64,000 bases of DNA, taken from the NCBI RefSeq assembly GCF_963678635.1, contig NC_087063.1, positions 23,134,701-23,198,700 on the forward strand, written 5' to 3'. The translations under genes and the position numbers were made by a program. Position 1 is the first letter of the stretch. Each line of letters starts with the position of its first letter. Positions 36,810-48,894 of this stretch are shown one piece after another. The stretch is from Symsagittifera roscoffensis. Taxonomy: Eukaryota > Xenacoelomorpha > Acoela > Convolutidae. Under the pieces are notes generated by a model. The model saw nothing but the letters and a program-made list of their open reading frames with translations, searched no databases and had not been told where the DNA came from.

Positions 36810-39742
36810 ATGATCAACTTGAAAGCAGTTGGATTGACAGGGCTTCCGTTGGGATGTGGAATGATCATTGGCCAGTTGTTTGGGCCCAAGGTAGGAAATA
36901 CGAAAGACTGGTACCAAAAACTGAACTTCCCGGTGTACAATCCTCCTGATTGGGTATTCCGACCTGTGTGGGCATCACTCTATTCTATGATGGGTTATGC
37001 GTCATATAGAGTTTTGTGCGAGGGTGAAGCTGGAGTTGATATTACAAAAGCCATGACAGCGTATGGGTCGCAACTCGCCATTGGACTGACGTGGGTTCCC
37101 TTGTTCTTCTCGGCGCACAAGCTGAAATCGGTAATCTTAGACATTTTCCAACCTGTTTTGTTTTTTTTCTTCAAAGTATTCAAAGGATAGCCGTTTTTTA
37201 TATGCGGAGTGTGATGAAAGGAGCTCAAGAATACGTTAAATTTAGGCATGTTTGACAGTCACAGTAAAATAGGCAAATTCGGACCTTCTGTTGGAAACTT
37301 TTTGAAAAACTAAAATGAACTTAAAATGAATTTCATTTTTATAAAAAGTTTTCCTGCAGAAATTGCTTAGAATTTTTGAAGTGTTTATTCCAATAATGGC
37401 GCTAAAAATTTCAAAGAAAGATTTAAAACTTTCTTGGCTTATCTTTTTACAATAAGCATGTTGGCTTCTTTTAATCGCTTACAATTACGCTAAAAGTCAA
37501 AACTTCAAACCGTTTGTTCTTGACACTGGGACAACTTATTGAATTTTTTAATGTCGTTCGAATCAAGATTGAAAGGGCTTCTTTTGTGATAAATCATTCC
37601 TTCGATTACGATTATTATTTGTTATAAATTTTTGGTTGAAAAACAAAAAACCCTGCTAACTCACCTAAATAGCCTGCTGGAAGTTAGAACAACAACAAAA
37701 ATTTCAAACTGTTTTATCTTGACTCCGAGAAAGTTTTGTAGAAGATTTTAATGTCGTTAGAATCACGACTGAAAGGGCTTCAATATGATATATCATCCGA
37801 CCCATTCCTCATTCCCTCGAATCATTGTGGTTCCGGATTTGCGTGGAAAACAAAAAACTAAACCACACCCTAATACAGATATCTTGCCCATTTTCAAATG
37901 GTCGTAAGGTTGTACCTTTTTTTATCATTAGAAAGATGTAGCAACGCATTTGGACAGGCCGAAAGAATCAAAAAGAGCAATTAATCGATTGAGTGAGAAA
38001 ATTGCATGCAACTTTGAGTTTTTCGGCGACCTTGAAACATAAAGTCTTTCAAGATTGTTTTTTTTTATTGCGTGGAAAAATTTTCCAATTCAGGTTATTT
38101 TTTTTTCTGTTGATTCTACCGAAATTTTGGCAGCTCTCTATAGGCCTTTGAAGTTTCGCGTTTGATTTTTGTTGACATTTTATGAGTGTTTGATCTCTAA
38201 AAATTGCATGGCGGTTGAAAATTATTTCGAAGTTGTCGGCATGAAATTTTCAAAAAAAGATGTCTCAAAAGCACAATCATTTTTTTCTTTCCTCTTCACG
38301 TAAGCTGAGCGTAGTGCATTAATACAGTGTACCTTTTTTTATCATTATCTGGATTGTGGTGTAATATTACGATGCAGGTTTTTTCTAACCTTAGTAGCAA
38401 ATGAAAGTGCTCATTTGGTGGCTCTTCGTATATATTTCCAGCCGTAGGAAATAGCATCTGTGGCAGCTTTGTTGGTGGCTAGTGTTCAATTTAAAGAACT
38501 GGTTCTGGGATTTTCACTACATAAGCGACTGCGCGCTTTATTTTTAAAGAAAAAGGTATGACCTCAGAAAAGACCATTTTTGAATTTTCTGTCGTTTTTG
38601 TGACACTACCAGATCTGGGATAAAGGTTCAATCATAAAAACAGGTTTTTTAAATGTTTTTAATGTCGCTTTTTCAAGTATGTTTTTAATTTTGTTCGAAT
38701 CAAGGTTGAAAGTGCTTTATTATGATATATATTTCCCTCCATTACGATGATTAATTGAGGTATTTTTTTTGGTTGAGAAGCAAAATGAGCCTGCTCGCTC
38801 ATCTTATTCGCTTGAAATCAAAAATCTCAAACGTGTTTTTTTTCGAAGCTGAGTTTTTTTCAAATTTTTAAAATGCTGTTCCAATCAGGGCTAAAAGGGC
38901 TCAAATATGATATTTCACTCGACCCATTTCGATTAGTATTTGTGGTACTTGATTTTTCGTTGAAAACTAAAAGAAAAAAAAACAAATTTACCCGAATACT
39001 ACGTTCCTTCTCGTTTTTCAAATGGTAGCAACAACAACCCTCATGGTGCTTGGAAATGTCAAAAAGTCTGTCGACAAGAAGAAGTGCAAATATTTTTTTT
39101 AATTAGTCGTTTGAGGCAGATGAACCTTAAGAGTTAGTTTTGCCGTTTGATAGCTGAAACGCTTTTTTGAAAAATCAATTGAAATTTCAGCGCCATTTTG
39201 CTGTCTGAAGGTCAATTATTTCAAAAAAAAATTTAAGTTTAGGACGTTGTCCAATACATTTATTTAAAACTATATGCAGCTAGTGACCGATAGCTTAGTT
39301 GTTTGAAATGACAAAGCTGTCAATCAATCCTTAAAAACTTTCTAGACGCTTTCCACTCCAATGCTGTACGTTTTCAGGGGGTATTCGTTGCTAGGTACAA
39401 AATTCACAAATGCTTAACCGTTGAAATGGTTCATTATAGAGTAGCAGTTTGTTACTAGGTACCAAAATGGGAATAGTTTGAGATCCAAATTTTAAGTATA
39501 ATTTTTTTGAAAAGAATCATAGAACTTCTCTGAGTTCGTACCCTTCGTTGCGATTTCAGTCCGCGGCTGTGGTGACCGCTTTTGCGGGTTGCATCGCATG
39601 GACTATCAAAGAGTTCGCGCCCATAGATGTAGCTGCCAGCAGGCTCATGTACCCCGCAATGGCGTGGGTGAGCTTCGCTACTGTTCTCGGTTGGCACGTC
39701 GCCTACCTCAATGAAGACAATAAGGCGCTGAAGGAAGAATAG
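36810..39742 (+). CDS. TSPO: TSPO translocator protein, paralogue 1 (2 exons)
   Basis: Exon 1 is 36810-37130 and exon 2 is 39560-39742; the GT...AG phase-0 intron is 37131-39559. The product has 167 residues, close to the usual ~169. TspO/MBR signature blocks are clear: WYQKLNFPVYNPPDWVF, PVWASLYSMMGYASYRV, AYGSQLAIGLTWVPLFFSAHKL, then in exon 2 RLMYPAMAWVSFATVLGW. Five membrane helices are expected. TSPO sits mainly in the outer mitochondrial membrane and binds cholesterol and porphyrins. A CRAC-like cholesterol motif fits V-A-Y-LNEDN-K near the C-terminus. Odd: the usual Gly before PVW is Arg (FRPVW). I chose ATG 36810 because it aligns with paralogues 2 and 3 (MINxKAV); an AG lies 6 bases upstream. 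No AATAAA follows closely; ATTAAA is at 40238. Confidence 0.93.
37490..38990. repeat. Four degenerate repeats in the TSPO1 intron
   Basis: A ~160-bp block recurs at about 37500-37670, 37705-37860, 38640-38800 and 38825-38990. It includes TTTTAATGTCGTTCGAATCA, then GAAAGGGCTTC, a TGATATATCAT-like step, CCATTACGAT and a GGTTGAAAAACAAAA tail. The copies are diverged; no coding signal. Confidence 0.65.
39385..39500. repeat. Intron tail shared by TSPO1 and TSPO3
   Basis: The block TTCGTTGCTAGGTACAAAAT ... CTTAAC ... TTGAA ... TTTATAG-like ... TTGCTAGGTA in the last 175 bases of the TSPO1 intron aligns with 56954-57073 in the TSPO3 intron. It also contains an internal repeat of GTTRCTAGGTA. Confidence 0.65.
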
Positions 39743-41859
39743 AATGAAGATGGATAGTCAGTAGACAAAAATGTGTCTGAAACAAAATAGATTCAATTGA
39801 GTAGTAAACTTATTCAGGAATGGAAGACAGTCGATCAAATTATAGATAGTCGTTGAGGTAGTCTCAATTTGTAGTGTCACCTTTGCACGAGTTTGTAAAT
39901 AATGTCAAATTTCCTTAGGTTATATTATGTTATTGGGGTTTTCTTTTCGGTTGAATGTCCGCGCTCAGTATTAAAAAATCAAAAGCTGTTGAATTAGACT
40001 GCTTATTGGCTCATATGAGCTGCACTACAGGTTTGTGCGCTTACTATACTAACTATGTTCGGCCAACATTAAAAGCGATAGATCTGAGCTTGACTCGACT
40101 GAAAAAAAATCTCAACAAATCTCAAAAAAAGAAGACCTATGCCCGAGTTTCATCTCTTCTAACAGTAGTTTGCAAGTTTCTGAAGTACCTGTTTTCTGAA
40201 AGTTAAATGGATATGGTGAATCTCCATTGTGAGCCATATTAAATTTTTCACAACCTTGTATGAGTAATTAATCATTTAGTGCAATTTACGATGCCAAGTT
40301 ATCAAGCAGATCATAGCTAGTCAATTATTAATTCTTTTCAACATTGCAAAAGCAAGTGTATTGTAATTTTTTTCAAATGTTTTGGCTAGCTATGATTTGA
40401 ATATTGCTTTCAAGTCATCCGTGCAATGTTGATCAGTATAATGCATAACTAATATCTACTCAATTGCTTGTAATATAGTTTAAAAAAAACTTAGTTTTCC
40501 GTGTTCCCAAATATTGCTGAACGAAGCAAAGGCTTCAATTTGAACATCTGAACAAACGAGTTGAGTATTCAGTTGTTTAGGCAGTGGTAAATTTTTTTCG
40601 AGATGAAGTCTTTAATTTGGTTTTCGCTAAGTTTAAAGTTTGGTGGTTTGACTTTTGATTGTTGAATACTTCTTGTGTAACTCATTTTATTTAAAAAAGG
40701 CTAACTACACACGTGCAAAGTTGCGTGAAAAATTAAATTTAACTTCTGGTTTAAAATATTATTAAAATGGAAAAGCGCATGCCCGAGGTTTCAAGACTTT
40801 AGTTCGGTTCTCTGCATCACCTTTTGTTTTGCACTTTTTTCAACTGAAAAAAAATATATATTTTTTTGCTCGTGGTTTCTCGGCTTCATTGTTTTTTGTT
40901 GAAGACATGCCAGTTTAATTCTCGAATCTTGAATTTCGTTAAAGTTAGCGAGCGTGTTCAAGTAATGACGTTTGTATAAGCATTCTCAGGCTTTATGTAT
41001 GCACTTGGATTAGCAAAATTTATCAAATGGCAACATACTGTTTTAAAGGTAGCAAACAACTTGTCAAACAAAATCTTCTGAATCTTTTGTGCCAACATCT
41101 GGCCAACATTCTGAACAATTCTGCATTTAAAATTTCGATTATTTTCGAAATTTAGTCTTATATTGGCGGTAATTGGGAGAAACTATTTCGTAATTTCGAA
41201 AAAAAAACAATTGTTCTTACCAATTTGCATGCAGTTTTTTTCTTTTTTGAAACAGAGTTTTTTAGCCTGTCTATTCACTGCAGTGGTAGATGTTTCCTTA
41301 ATCTTTTGGGTGTTTTGAAGTTCTGATACAGCAGTTTTGAAGGCAGAGAGGCAGATATAGTTTGTTGATCGTGTAGTGCGTGGATTCTGGAACACTGCGG
41401 GTGGTAGACTATTTCACGCTTGTAAGGCTTTCAGCCAGCGGGTATTTTGGGCACAATCTTTCGCTGTTCGCCTAATATTGATGTGGAACGGGTGGCGTCT
41501 TGACTGCCCTCTAGTCAGTTTCGCTGAAACACTGCAATCGAATTCGAGATACTTTGCTCTGGGTCGGCCTCTTCTGGGCTATAAGTTGGTACAAAATTGT
41601 CAACTTACAAAAAGTTGGTACTAATATATAAGTTTTAGTTGCAATTGCCAATAGTTCAAGCAGTAAATATATGCGGAATCTTAACAGCTGAAGTGTTTTA
41701 AGATAAACGCATCTGATAACCTCAGCAAAAGGAGAGGCCATTGTCAGTCTTGAATCTAGTTTCAGACCAAGAATAGTAGCCGTTTTTCATGCAGTCCAAA
41801 TTATGTTCGCTCATTCTTGGTACTTTCCATTGTACTTTTGTGTTGTCTAGTCCAGGTGT
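39743..41859. other. Intergenic, diverged repeats, no recognised gene
   Basis: Only low-complexity AT-rich DNA and diverged repeats. Segment 40860-41110 (TTGTTGAAGACATGCCAGTT ... AGCAAACAACTTGT ... AACATTCTGAAC) is a diverged relative of 43850-44060. The stretch 41180-41760 is GC-richer and may be the eroded downstream part of the - strand LINE at 41860-42850, but I see no RT motif in it. Confidence 0.5.
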
Positions 41860-42850
41860 TCACGCGCATAAATGGTAGAACGCTCCATTAATGTCGGTTT
41901 GCAGTTTGTTCCACGCATCTCTGTTGTTCATCGTGTTCAAGCAATCTGAGACCATGGACCACATACAGGCCACGGTCGAGTAACCAGGCTGGAACGCTGC
42001 TTGAGGTGGAGGATTAACGCCTGCTAACTGCGCGTGATTAAGTAACTCCCGTGCAATAGTCTTTTTGAATACGCGGGTTGTTACCTCTAACAACGCAATA
42101 GGGCGGTTGTTCACAAGTTGTGCCTTTGACTTGAGTTTGTGGATGGGTACAACGTTGAGGAGATTTTCCATCGTTTGCGCCATTTACCGGTTTCCAACAT
42201 GCATCTATACAGCATCGTCAGTGGGATCGCTAATGAGCTCGCCAGCTCCATGAAGACACGCGGGCTAATCTGAAACGGACCGCCGGCTCTGCAGGGGTCT
42301 AGAGTTCTGAGTATCTTCAGAACTTCCTTGTGCTGGATGTCGACTGCCTAGATTGGTAACATGGGACACATCTGGTCTTGGTTGATAATCTTCATCGACC
42401 GGTAGTGACATCTTGCTTCTGAAATGTGTCGCAAATAGTTCTGCCTTGACCGCGCCGTCAGTAACAAACTTGTCTTCTGCTCTAAGTGGTGGAATACGCG
42501 CAGCTTCGCCATGGACTGCAACGATGCAGTTTTGAGTAACTGGGCGTATTTCTTTAAAGACAGGTAGGGTTGTTTTCTCCAGTTTTTTCCTTCGATCATC
42601 ACGGTACTGCTTTTGTATGTCTTGTATCACAGCTAGACAGGCAAAACGCAGTTATTGACTAGAGGAATATCGCATCTTGTCATATGCCGCGTAACACCTC
42701 GAGTCCCACTACGGCGTTGCGGTCTGCTGCGCGTTTCCGTTCTTACTGCGAACAAACTTCTTTATGCCCTCGGATAGAAGCTTTTCTCAATCTAGTTGAT
42801 ACTGATACGTCTGGAGTTACGTGATTTGGTTTGTTTCGCCTGATATATGT
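41860..42850 (-). pseudogene. LINE reverse-transcriptase remnant
   Basis: On the - strand, 42630-42265 encodes the linker before the RT domain (FKEIRPVTQNC ... GAVKAELFATHF). After a frame change, 42183-41860 reads VPIHKLKSKAQLVNNRPIAL, then FKKTIARELLNHAQ, AAFQPGYSTVACMWSMV. These match the first palm blocks of LINE RTs (NxRPIxLL, QxGFxxGxST). The catalytic motifs A and C are not seen downstream, so the fragment is truncated. A 129-bp piece of it (41960-42088) has been copied to 47232-47360. Confidence 0.72.
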
Positions 42851-43024
42851 ATGTAGGAATTTTAATTTTCTGTATTTTTGGTCTACCTTGAATGTCTGAC
42901 GGCTTAGTTTTCGTTTTTTTTGTCAGTCTTTCTTTACGATGAGCAAGTGTCTTGTAATCGGGAACCAGAAATTTTTTCTTACATCTCTTACTTGCTTTCT
43001 AATAGAAGCTTGATAACTTAGACT

Positions 43025-43106
43025 CGTTCCGTGGCATAGAGGTAACGCCGTTGCGTATGTACCCAAAGATTTGGTGTTTGAGTCTCGGCCGGACCTGTTT
43101 TTTTTT
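43025..43106 (+). repeat. tRNA-like SINE head
   Basis: TGGCATAGAGGTAACGCC resembles a pol III A box. GGTGTTTGAGTCTCGGCC, 40 bases on, resembles a B box, and a GGACC end and a T run follow. The 5' part does not pair with the 3' acceptor-like end, so this is a tRNA-derived repeat rather than a working tRNA gene. A relative is at 63335-63405. Confidence 0.5.
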
Positions 43107-43639
43107 CGGTTTATCTGAAGCTGACATTTTTTTTTGACCGGGAAACATTGAATTGTCGCACTTTCGTTTGCCTTACCATTTTTGTTGGCTTTGTTATTAT
43201 ATCGGATAACCAAGCCGACAATTTTCCTGTGCTTTCAGCATTTTCATCGAACACGCATGTGTTTTTGATTTACTCCTGTAATTTGAAAATAGACCTTATG
43301 TTGTATCTTTTTTTGGTTTTCCTTTGTTTTTTCGCTTTTAAGCTTTTTTTTGGCCTAAGTGGTTGCAGCTTGTGTTGTATCGGCTTAGTCAGTTCATTTT
43401 ATGTTGCTTCAAAGGCAACAAAATGATTTTTTTGAAAAATTTAGGTAGTTGGTGTTGCAAGCTTCCAAAATTTAAAAAATGCATTGATTTTTTTTTTGGA
43501 TCAATGGGCGTCTACTCACTTGTTGTCGGCTTATAAGCCGCTGGGTAGTTACCAAAAGCTTATTTGATCATATTGGTTGTGTTTTCGACGTTAGGAAATT
43601 ATTTTCATGTTTTCCGCCCTATTTTTTTTTCGATTTTGT

Positions 43640-43735
43640 TTCCGTATTATTTTCTTTTCGCTAGCTTGCAATGCTGTACTTGCGTTGTATCGCAAGTGAT
43701 GCGAAGCTCCGCTTTGCATCTGTGTTATTGTTGTT
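43640..43735. repeat. Dispersed hairpin repeat, copy
   Basis: CTAGCTTGCAATGCTGTACT leads to TGTATCGCAAGTGATGCGAA and the hairpin GCGAAGC-TCC-GCTTTGC (43701-43717), ending CATCTGTGTTATTG. It aligns with 36535-36620 and with the copies downstream. Confidence 0.65.
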
Positions 43736-43908
43736 TTTAGGTTTCCAGCCATTAGAATGTTATAGTTAGGTTTTAAGCCATTATAATAGGATTGACCGAA
43801 ATTTCAATTAGTTTTTCCCGATGGATTTTTGGAATCCTTATTTTCTGTTGAAGTTGTGCCGGTTTAGTTCTCTTATTGTATGTTTTTCTCTGAAGGTGTG
43901 CTCTTATT

Positions 43909-44160
43909 AAATTCCCGAATTGTAAATTTTTTTTAGCTTGTGCTCATGTAGTGACTACATAGGAGCCTTTTAAGGTTTTGTTTTTGAAGGCAAACAACTT
44001 GTATTACAGAATCACTGAATCATTTGGAACAATATGGCATACAAGTTGACATGTATGTCCAGAAATCATTGAGACTCGAAGAGCGTAGCAAAACCTTAAA
44101 AGGCTCCTATGTAGTCACTACATGAGCACAAGCTAAAAAAAATTTACAATTCGGGAATTT
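43909..44160. repeat. Perfect 72-bp inverted repeat (foldback)
   Basis: The arm 43909-43980 is the exact reverse complement of 44089-44160, with a 108-bp spacer. Inside the spacer a smaller inverted pair (ACAACTTGTAT near 43994, ATACAAGTTG near 44039) extends the stem after a gap. The left arm continues into a diverged repeat seen at 40900-41060, so the right arm looks like an inverted copy of the left. Confidence 0.9.
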
Positions 44161-44169
44161 AAGGTCGTG

Positions 44170-44370
44170 ATGATTTTTTTCAGGAAGTCTAAAAATTGTT
44201 GACGCTCAAATTTGTTTTCGCAGTTTGTCTTTTGATTTCTTTTTAATTCTATTCATTTCCATTGCTAAAAGGAATACAAACCTCACTATTGAACAGCCAG
44301 TATAAAGCTTAAGATAAATTAGATCAAATTCTTATTTCGAAAGTGGATTTTTTTTCCAGATTTCAGTCGA
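44170..44370. repeat. Dispersed ~430-bp repeat, partial copy
   Basis: Begins near GATGATTTTTTTCAGGAAGT and runs through CTAAAAGGAATACAAACCTC and TTATTTCGAAAGTGGATTTT. It aligns, with many differences, to 45460, 48106, 53140 and 56460. Confidence 0.55.
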
Positions 44371-45459
44371 TTGAATTGTCTGCTATTTTTTTGCCTATAA
44401 CTTTTCGGCTGCCTATATTTCTAGGTTTTGGTTGAAGCCATCTCGGTTAAGTTTTCGGCTTCTTTCCTTTCCCCCACATTAATTTGTCATAATATAATGA
44501 AATTTTGCATGGTGATCAAATTAGCTATTGCGAACACATTTTTTCATACATTACATCGTAACATCAATCATTCAGCCATAATGACACGCAAGACAATTGA
44601 GAAAATTGAAAAATTGAAATTTTGAGGGTAAACTGGAAAAGTGCCAGGTTTCTTAAAGGTGAATTTCATTATTCTAATGCCTACGCTTTGCAAGACTTTT
44701 AAAAATACTCTTGTGAGTTTCTCCTCTTGTGAGATTTGATAATGTGAGATTGATTTTCTAAATTGAATTTTTGAGTGTCCGAGTGAGGTATGCCAGCTTA
44801 ACTGCCGCATACATATTCTGATTTTGCGTGTAAATCTTTTCTGTCATGTTCGTTTTGGTATGTTTGAACATATTTTAACTAAAGATAGAAAGAAAAGCAA
44901 CAGCATGAAACTTTAATGGAAAATCTTGAAGTAATTCGTGTAAATCTCTTATGAATTCAGATTTGCTGTCGATCGTGCTTCCGGCTTCCTTCTTTGTATT
45001 GTTTTGTCTTATCATGTTTGTTTTTTGGTCTCGAGCCCCTTCTATCTGAAATAAAAACAAAATCAGCAGCTTCATATTTTTGTAAAAGTTTCGAGTAAAT
45101 TGTGTGAAGACGTTATGTTGAAATTATGAATGAGCAATTTTTATCGTGGATAAAATAATCGAAAATCCCGAATTTATGGCAATGTTGGTTGGACGGTATT
45201 TTAAAATCTCTGATCATGGTACAATGTTTTGAAAGTTTCTTTTCATGGTATTAAGAGCGATCCGAATATTGAACTACTTTTTGCCATAAATTTTTCGGCT
45301 TTCTTCAGTTTTTGGTCGGAGCGGTCGGATCAGTTTGAATGGTAATTTTTTCATCTTATGGATGTGCTTGTGCTTTGGATATAATCATATATAAATAACC
45401 TCTGCAAAGAATTGCTTTGAAAGCTGTTCATTATTTATTTCAGACTCTTATATAAGTCG

Positions 45460-45920
45460 TGATGATTTTCAAGAAAAGTCTTGAAATTTGTTCAAGCGCT
45501 GGTTTGACTTTTGATTTCTTTTCAAGTTCAGTCATTTCCTTTTTGAAAAGGAAGACAAAATCCACCATCGAATGGCAAAAGTGTAAAGGTGTCAAAAAAC
45601 ATTGACTTCTAGTTTCGAAAAGTAATTTATTAATCAGACTTAACGAAATAAAAATTTTACCTATTGATCCATTTTTCTCAAACTGTGTTAGTTTTATCAA
45701 AACTGTGAGGCTCTTAAATTTTTCAAAAAGTTTGGAAGCTATCTATTCAAAAAGTTTGAAAAGTTTGGAAGCTATCTATTCAAAAAAGTTTCAAAAAGTT
45801 TGGAGGCTATCTATTTGTTTCTTTAAAGCTCAAAAGTTGAGCTTTTTTCTAAAACTAAGTCAGTATTTTTTTTGCTTGTGTTCAATGACCTTTTTCTAAC
45901 AGTCTGTTGGCTATGTTTCA
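45460..45920. repeat. Dispersed ~430-bp repeat, full copy
   Basis: From GTCGTGATGATTTTCAAG through GAAAAGGAAGACAAAATCCA, TTGATCCATTTTTCTCAAAC and AAAGTTGAGCTTTTTTC. It aligns across its length with 56460-56890 in the TSPO3 intron and with 53140-53500. Its duplicate is 48106-48560. Confidence 0.6.
45721..45815. repeat. Minisatellite, ~3 units
   Basis: AAAAAGTTTGGAAGCTATCT followed by ATTC is repeated three times (third unit GGAGGCTATCT), with ~32-36 bp spacing. The related copy at 56760 has only one unit. Confidence 0.8.
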
Positions 45921-46247
45921 GGAATTGTTGTTTGATTGTCGGCTTCAACTATGTAGGCTTAGTTTCCTGATGTATTCTTCTTATTTTTGCGTATCATTAT
46001 TCTCGTTTATACTATAATGTTTCTTAGTCATTGTTGAGGAAAACCTAGCAGCCCAAACTTTTAATGGAAAACCCTGAAGTTTACTTCAAAAATATTCAAA
46101 ACAATGCAAAGGAGAATGAAAATCAGCGCTTTATAGAAAAACTTGAATTGTATATATACGGCGTTTTTAATTGAGCGTTTTTTTTTAACAATTGTAGTTG
46201 GTTTTTTTTATTTACCCTTGCGATACGCTTTACCCATGGCTTTGGTG

Positions 46248-46672
46248 GCATGCCCTGAAACTTGCGAATCGTACAAAACTGACCATTCTGTGAACAGAGT
46301 TATTTAGGGGAAAATAGTATAGTACCCGATTACACGATTCTTGATTATCGGAGGGGTTGAAAATAGTTTCGATTAGAACGTGCATTTAAATTTCAGACAT
46401 GCTCAAAAAATTGTCTGTTCGTTCACGAAAGTATATATTTGGAGATGACCATCAATTCCACCAAAGCCGTCCTGTGAACAATCTCCAAATATATACTTTC
46501 GTGATCGAACAGAAAATTTTATGAGCATGTTTGAAATTTAAATGCAGAACTGTTTTCTACCCTTGCAATAAGCAAAAATTGTGCAATCGGGTACTAGACT
46601 TTTAAACGTAAATAACTTTGTTCACAGAATGGTCAATTTTATAGGAATGGTAAATTTCAGAACATGCTCAAG
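46248..46672. repeat. Foldback element, nested inverted arms, copy A
   Basis: The outer arms 46248-46355 and 46560-46672 are imperfect inverted copies (CTGTGAACAGAGTTATTTA / TAAATAACTTTGTTCACAG). The inner arms 46381-46446 and 46481-46546 are closer to perfect (around AAAGTATATATTTGGAGAT). Single, non-inverted relatives occur at 51508-51655 and 63190-63285, so the foldback is two copies of a dispersed repeat head to head. Confidence 0.8.
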
Positions 46673-47231
46673 TTCTGAAAAGTTCAAATGAAGCTAACTC
46701 ATCTAGGTAGTTAAGTTAATATGTGAAGTACGTTTCGGGCAGTTTTTTTTCATATAGTTTTCTAGAAAAAAATGTTGATTTTTTTCGGATTCGTGGTTTT
46801 TGGCCCATTTTCCGTCGCTTAATTTTCCGTTTTTTTTTTGAAAAAAAAACATCATTTAAATTATCTGTTACTAATTTTTATCAAGCTGCCGTGGGTAGCA
46901 TTGATTTTATTTTGATTCTAAATTTATTTTCAATTACATGAAACTTCTGTAATTTGTCATTTTACCAAGTCTGATTTTGAATTTTTTTGAAAGTTTCTTT
47001 TTTCGACCACATGGTTTTGGCTGATGTTGTATCGTCTTAGCCAACTTTTTTGCGCAGTGTTTACGGCCAAAAAACGTCTGTTTGACAAAATCAGGTATAA
47101 TTAAAATTTATAGGATTGAGTTTTCTATTTCTATTTTTGAGACGCTTTCGAAAGATTTTCACTTTTTGCTTAAATTTTGATTCAGTAGAAAAAAACTCGA
47201 CCAAACTTCTCAAAACGCATTTCTCAAAACG

Positions 47232-47360
47232 CACATACAGGCCACGGCCGAGTAACCAGGCTGGAACGCTGCTTGAGCTGGAGGATTAACGCCTGCTAAC
47301 TGCGCGTGATTAAGTAACTCCCGTGCAATAGTCTTTTTGAATACGCGGGTTGTTACCTCT
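47232..47360 (-). pseudogene. 129-bp LINE RT fragment at the duplication junction
   Basis: Copy of 41960-42088 with two base changes, lying exactly between segmental copies A and B. The bases before it repeat CTCAAAACGCA from the end of copy A. It encodes part of the RT block (AGVNPPPQAAFQPGYSTVACM) on the - strand. It looks like templated filler DNA, not a separate insertion. Confidence 0.85.
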
Positions 47361-48367
47361 GAGTTTCTCCTCTTGTGAGATTTGATTATGTGAGATTGAT
47401 TTTCTAAATTGAATTTTTGAGTGTCCGAGTGAGGTATGCCAGCTTAACTGCCGAATACATATTCTGATTTTGCGTGTAAATCTTTTCTGTCGTGTTCGTT
47501 TTGGTATGTTTCAACATATTTTAACTAAAGATAGAAAGAAAAGCAACAGCATGAAACTTTAATGGAAAATCTTGAAGTAATTCGTGTAAATCTCTTATGA
47601 ATTCAGATTTGCTGTCGATCGTGCTTCCGGCTTCCTTCTTTGTATTGTTTTGTCTTATCATGTTTGTTTTTTGGTCTCGAGCCCCTTCTATCTGAAATAA
47701 AAACAAAATCAGCAGCTTCATATTTTTGTAAAAGTTTCGAGTAAATTGTGTGAAGACGTTATGTTGAAATTATGAATGAGCAATTTTTATCGTGGATAAA
47801 ATAATCGAAAATCCCGAATTTATGGCAATGTTGGTTGGACGGTATTTTAAAATCTCTGATCATGGTACAATGTTTTGAAAGTTTCTTTTCATGGTATTAA
47901 GAGCGATCCGAATATTGAACTACTTTTTGCCATAAATTTTTCGGCTTTCTTCAGTTTTTGGTCGGAGCGGTCGGATCAGTTTGAATGGTAATTTTTTCAT
48001 CTTATGGATGTGCTTGTGCTTTGGATATAATCAGATATAAATAACCTCTGCAAAGAATTGCTTTGAAAGCTGTTCATTATTTATTTCAGACTCTTATATA
48101 AGTCGTGATGATTTTCAAGAAAAGTCTTGAAATTTGTTCAAGCGCTGGCTTGACTTTTGATTTCTTTTCAAGTTCAGTCATTTCCTTTTTGAAAAGGAAG
48201 ACAAAATCCACCATCGAATGGCAAAAGTGTAAAGGTGTCAAAAAACATTGACTTCTAGTTTCGAAAAGTAATTTATTAATCAGACTTAACGAAATAAAAA
48301 TTTTACCTATTGATCCATTTTTCTCAAACTGTGTTAGTTTTATCAAAACTGTGAGGCTCTTAAATTT

Positions 48368-48462
48368 TTCAAAAAGTTTGGAAGCTATCTATTCAAAAAG
48401 TTTGAAAAGTTTGGAAGCTATCTATTCAAAAAAAGTTTCAAAAAGTTTGGAGGCTATCTATT
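48368..48462. repeat. Minisatellite, duplicate of 45721-45815
   Basis: Same three units inside segmental copy B. Confidence 0.8.
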
Positions 48463-48894
48463 TGTTTCTTTAAAGCTCAAAAGTTGAGCTTTTTTCTAAA
48501 ACTAAGTCAGTATTTTTTTTGCTTGTGTTCAATGACCTTTTTCTAACAGTCTGTTGGCTATGTTTCAGGAATTGTTGTTTGATTGTCGGCTTCAACTATG
48601 TAGGCTTAGTTTCCTGATGTATTCTTCTTATTTTTGCGTATCATTATTCTCGTTTATACTATAATGTTTCTTAGTCATTGTTGAGGAAAACCTAGCAGCC
48701 CAAACTTTTAATGGAAAACCCTGAAGTTTACTTCAAAAATATTCAAAACAATGCAAAGGAGAATGAAAATCAGCGCTTTATAGAAAAACTTGAATTGTAT
48801 ATATACGGCGTTTTTAATTGAGCGTTTTTTTTTAACAATTGTAGTTGGTTTTTTTTTATTTACCCTTGCGATACGCTTTACCCATGGCTTTGGT

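Larger units (their letters stand above)
42851..43908. other. Intergenic with tRNA-like SINE head and hairpin repeat
   Basis: Outside the two repeats listed separately I see nothing coding; poly-T and poly-A runs are frequent. Confidence 0.45.
44715..47223. repeat. Segmental duplication, copy A (~2.5 kb)
   Basis: Matches 47361-49882 almost base for base; the offset is 2646 at the left and ~2659 at the right because of small indels. It contains the ~430-bp dispersed repeat, a minisatellite and a foldback. No gene. Confidence 0.93.

Noticed and set aside
39955-40206. 83-residue ORF after TSPO1
   Set aside because: Starts at TTG, no homology recognised, lies in the expected 3' flank of TSPO1.
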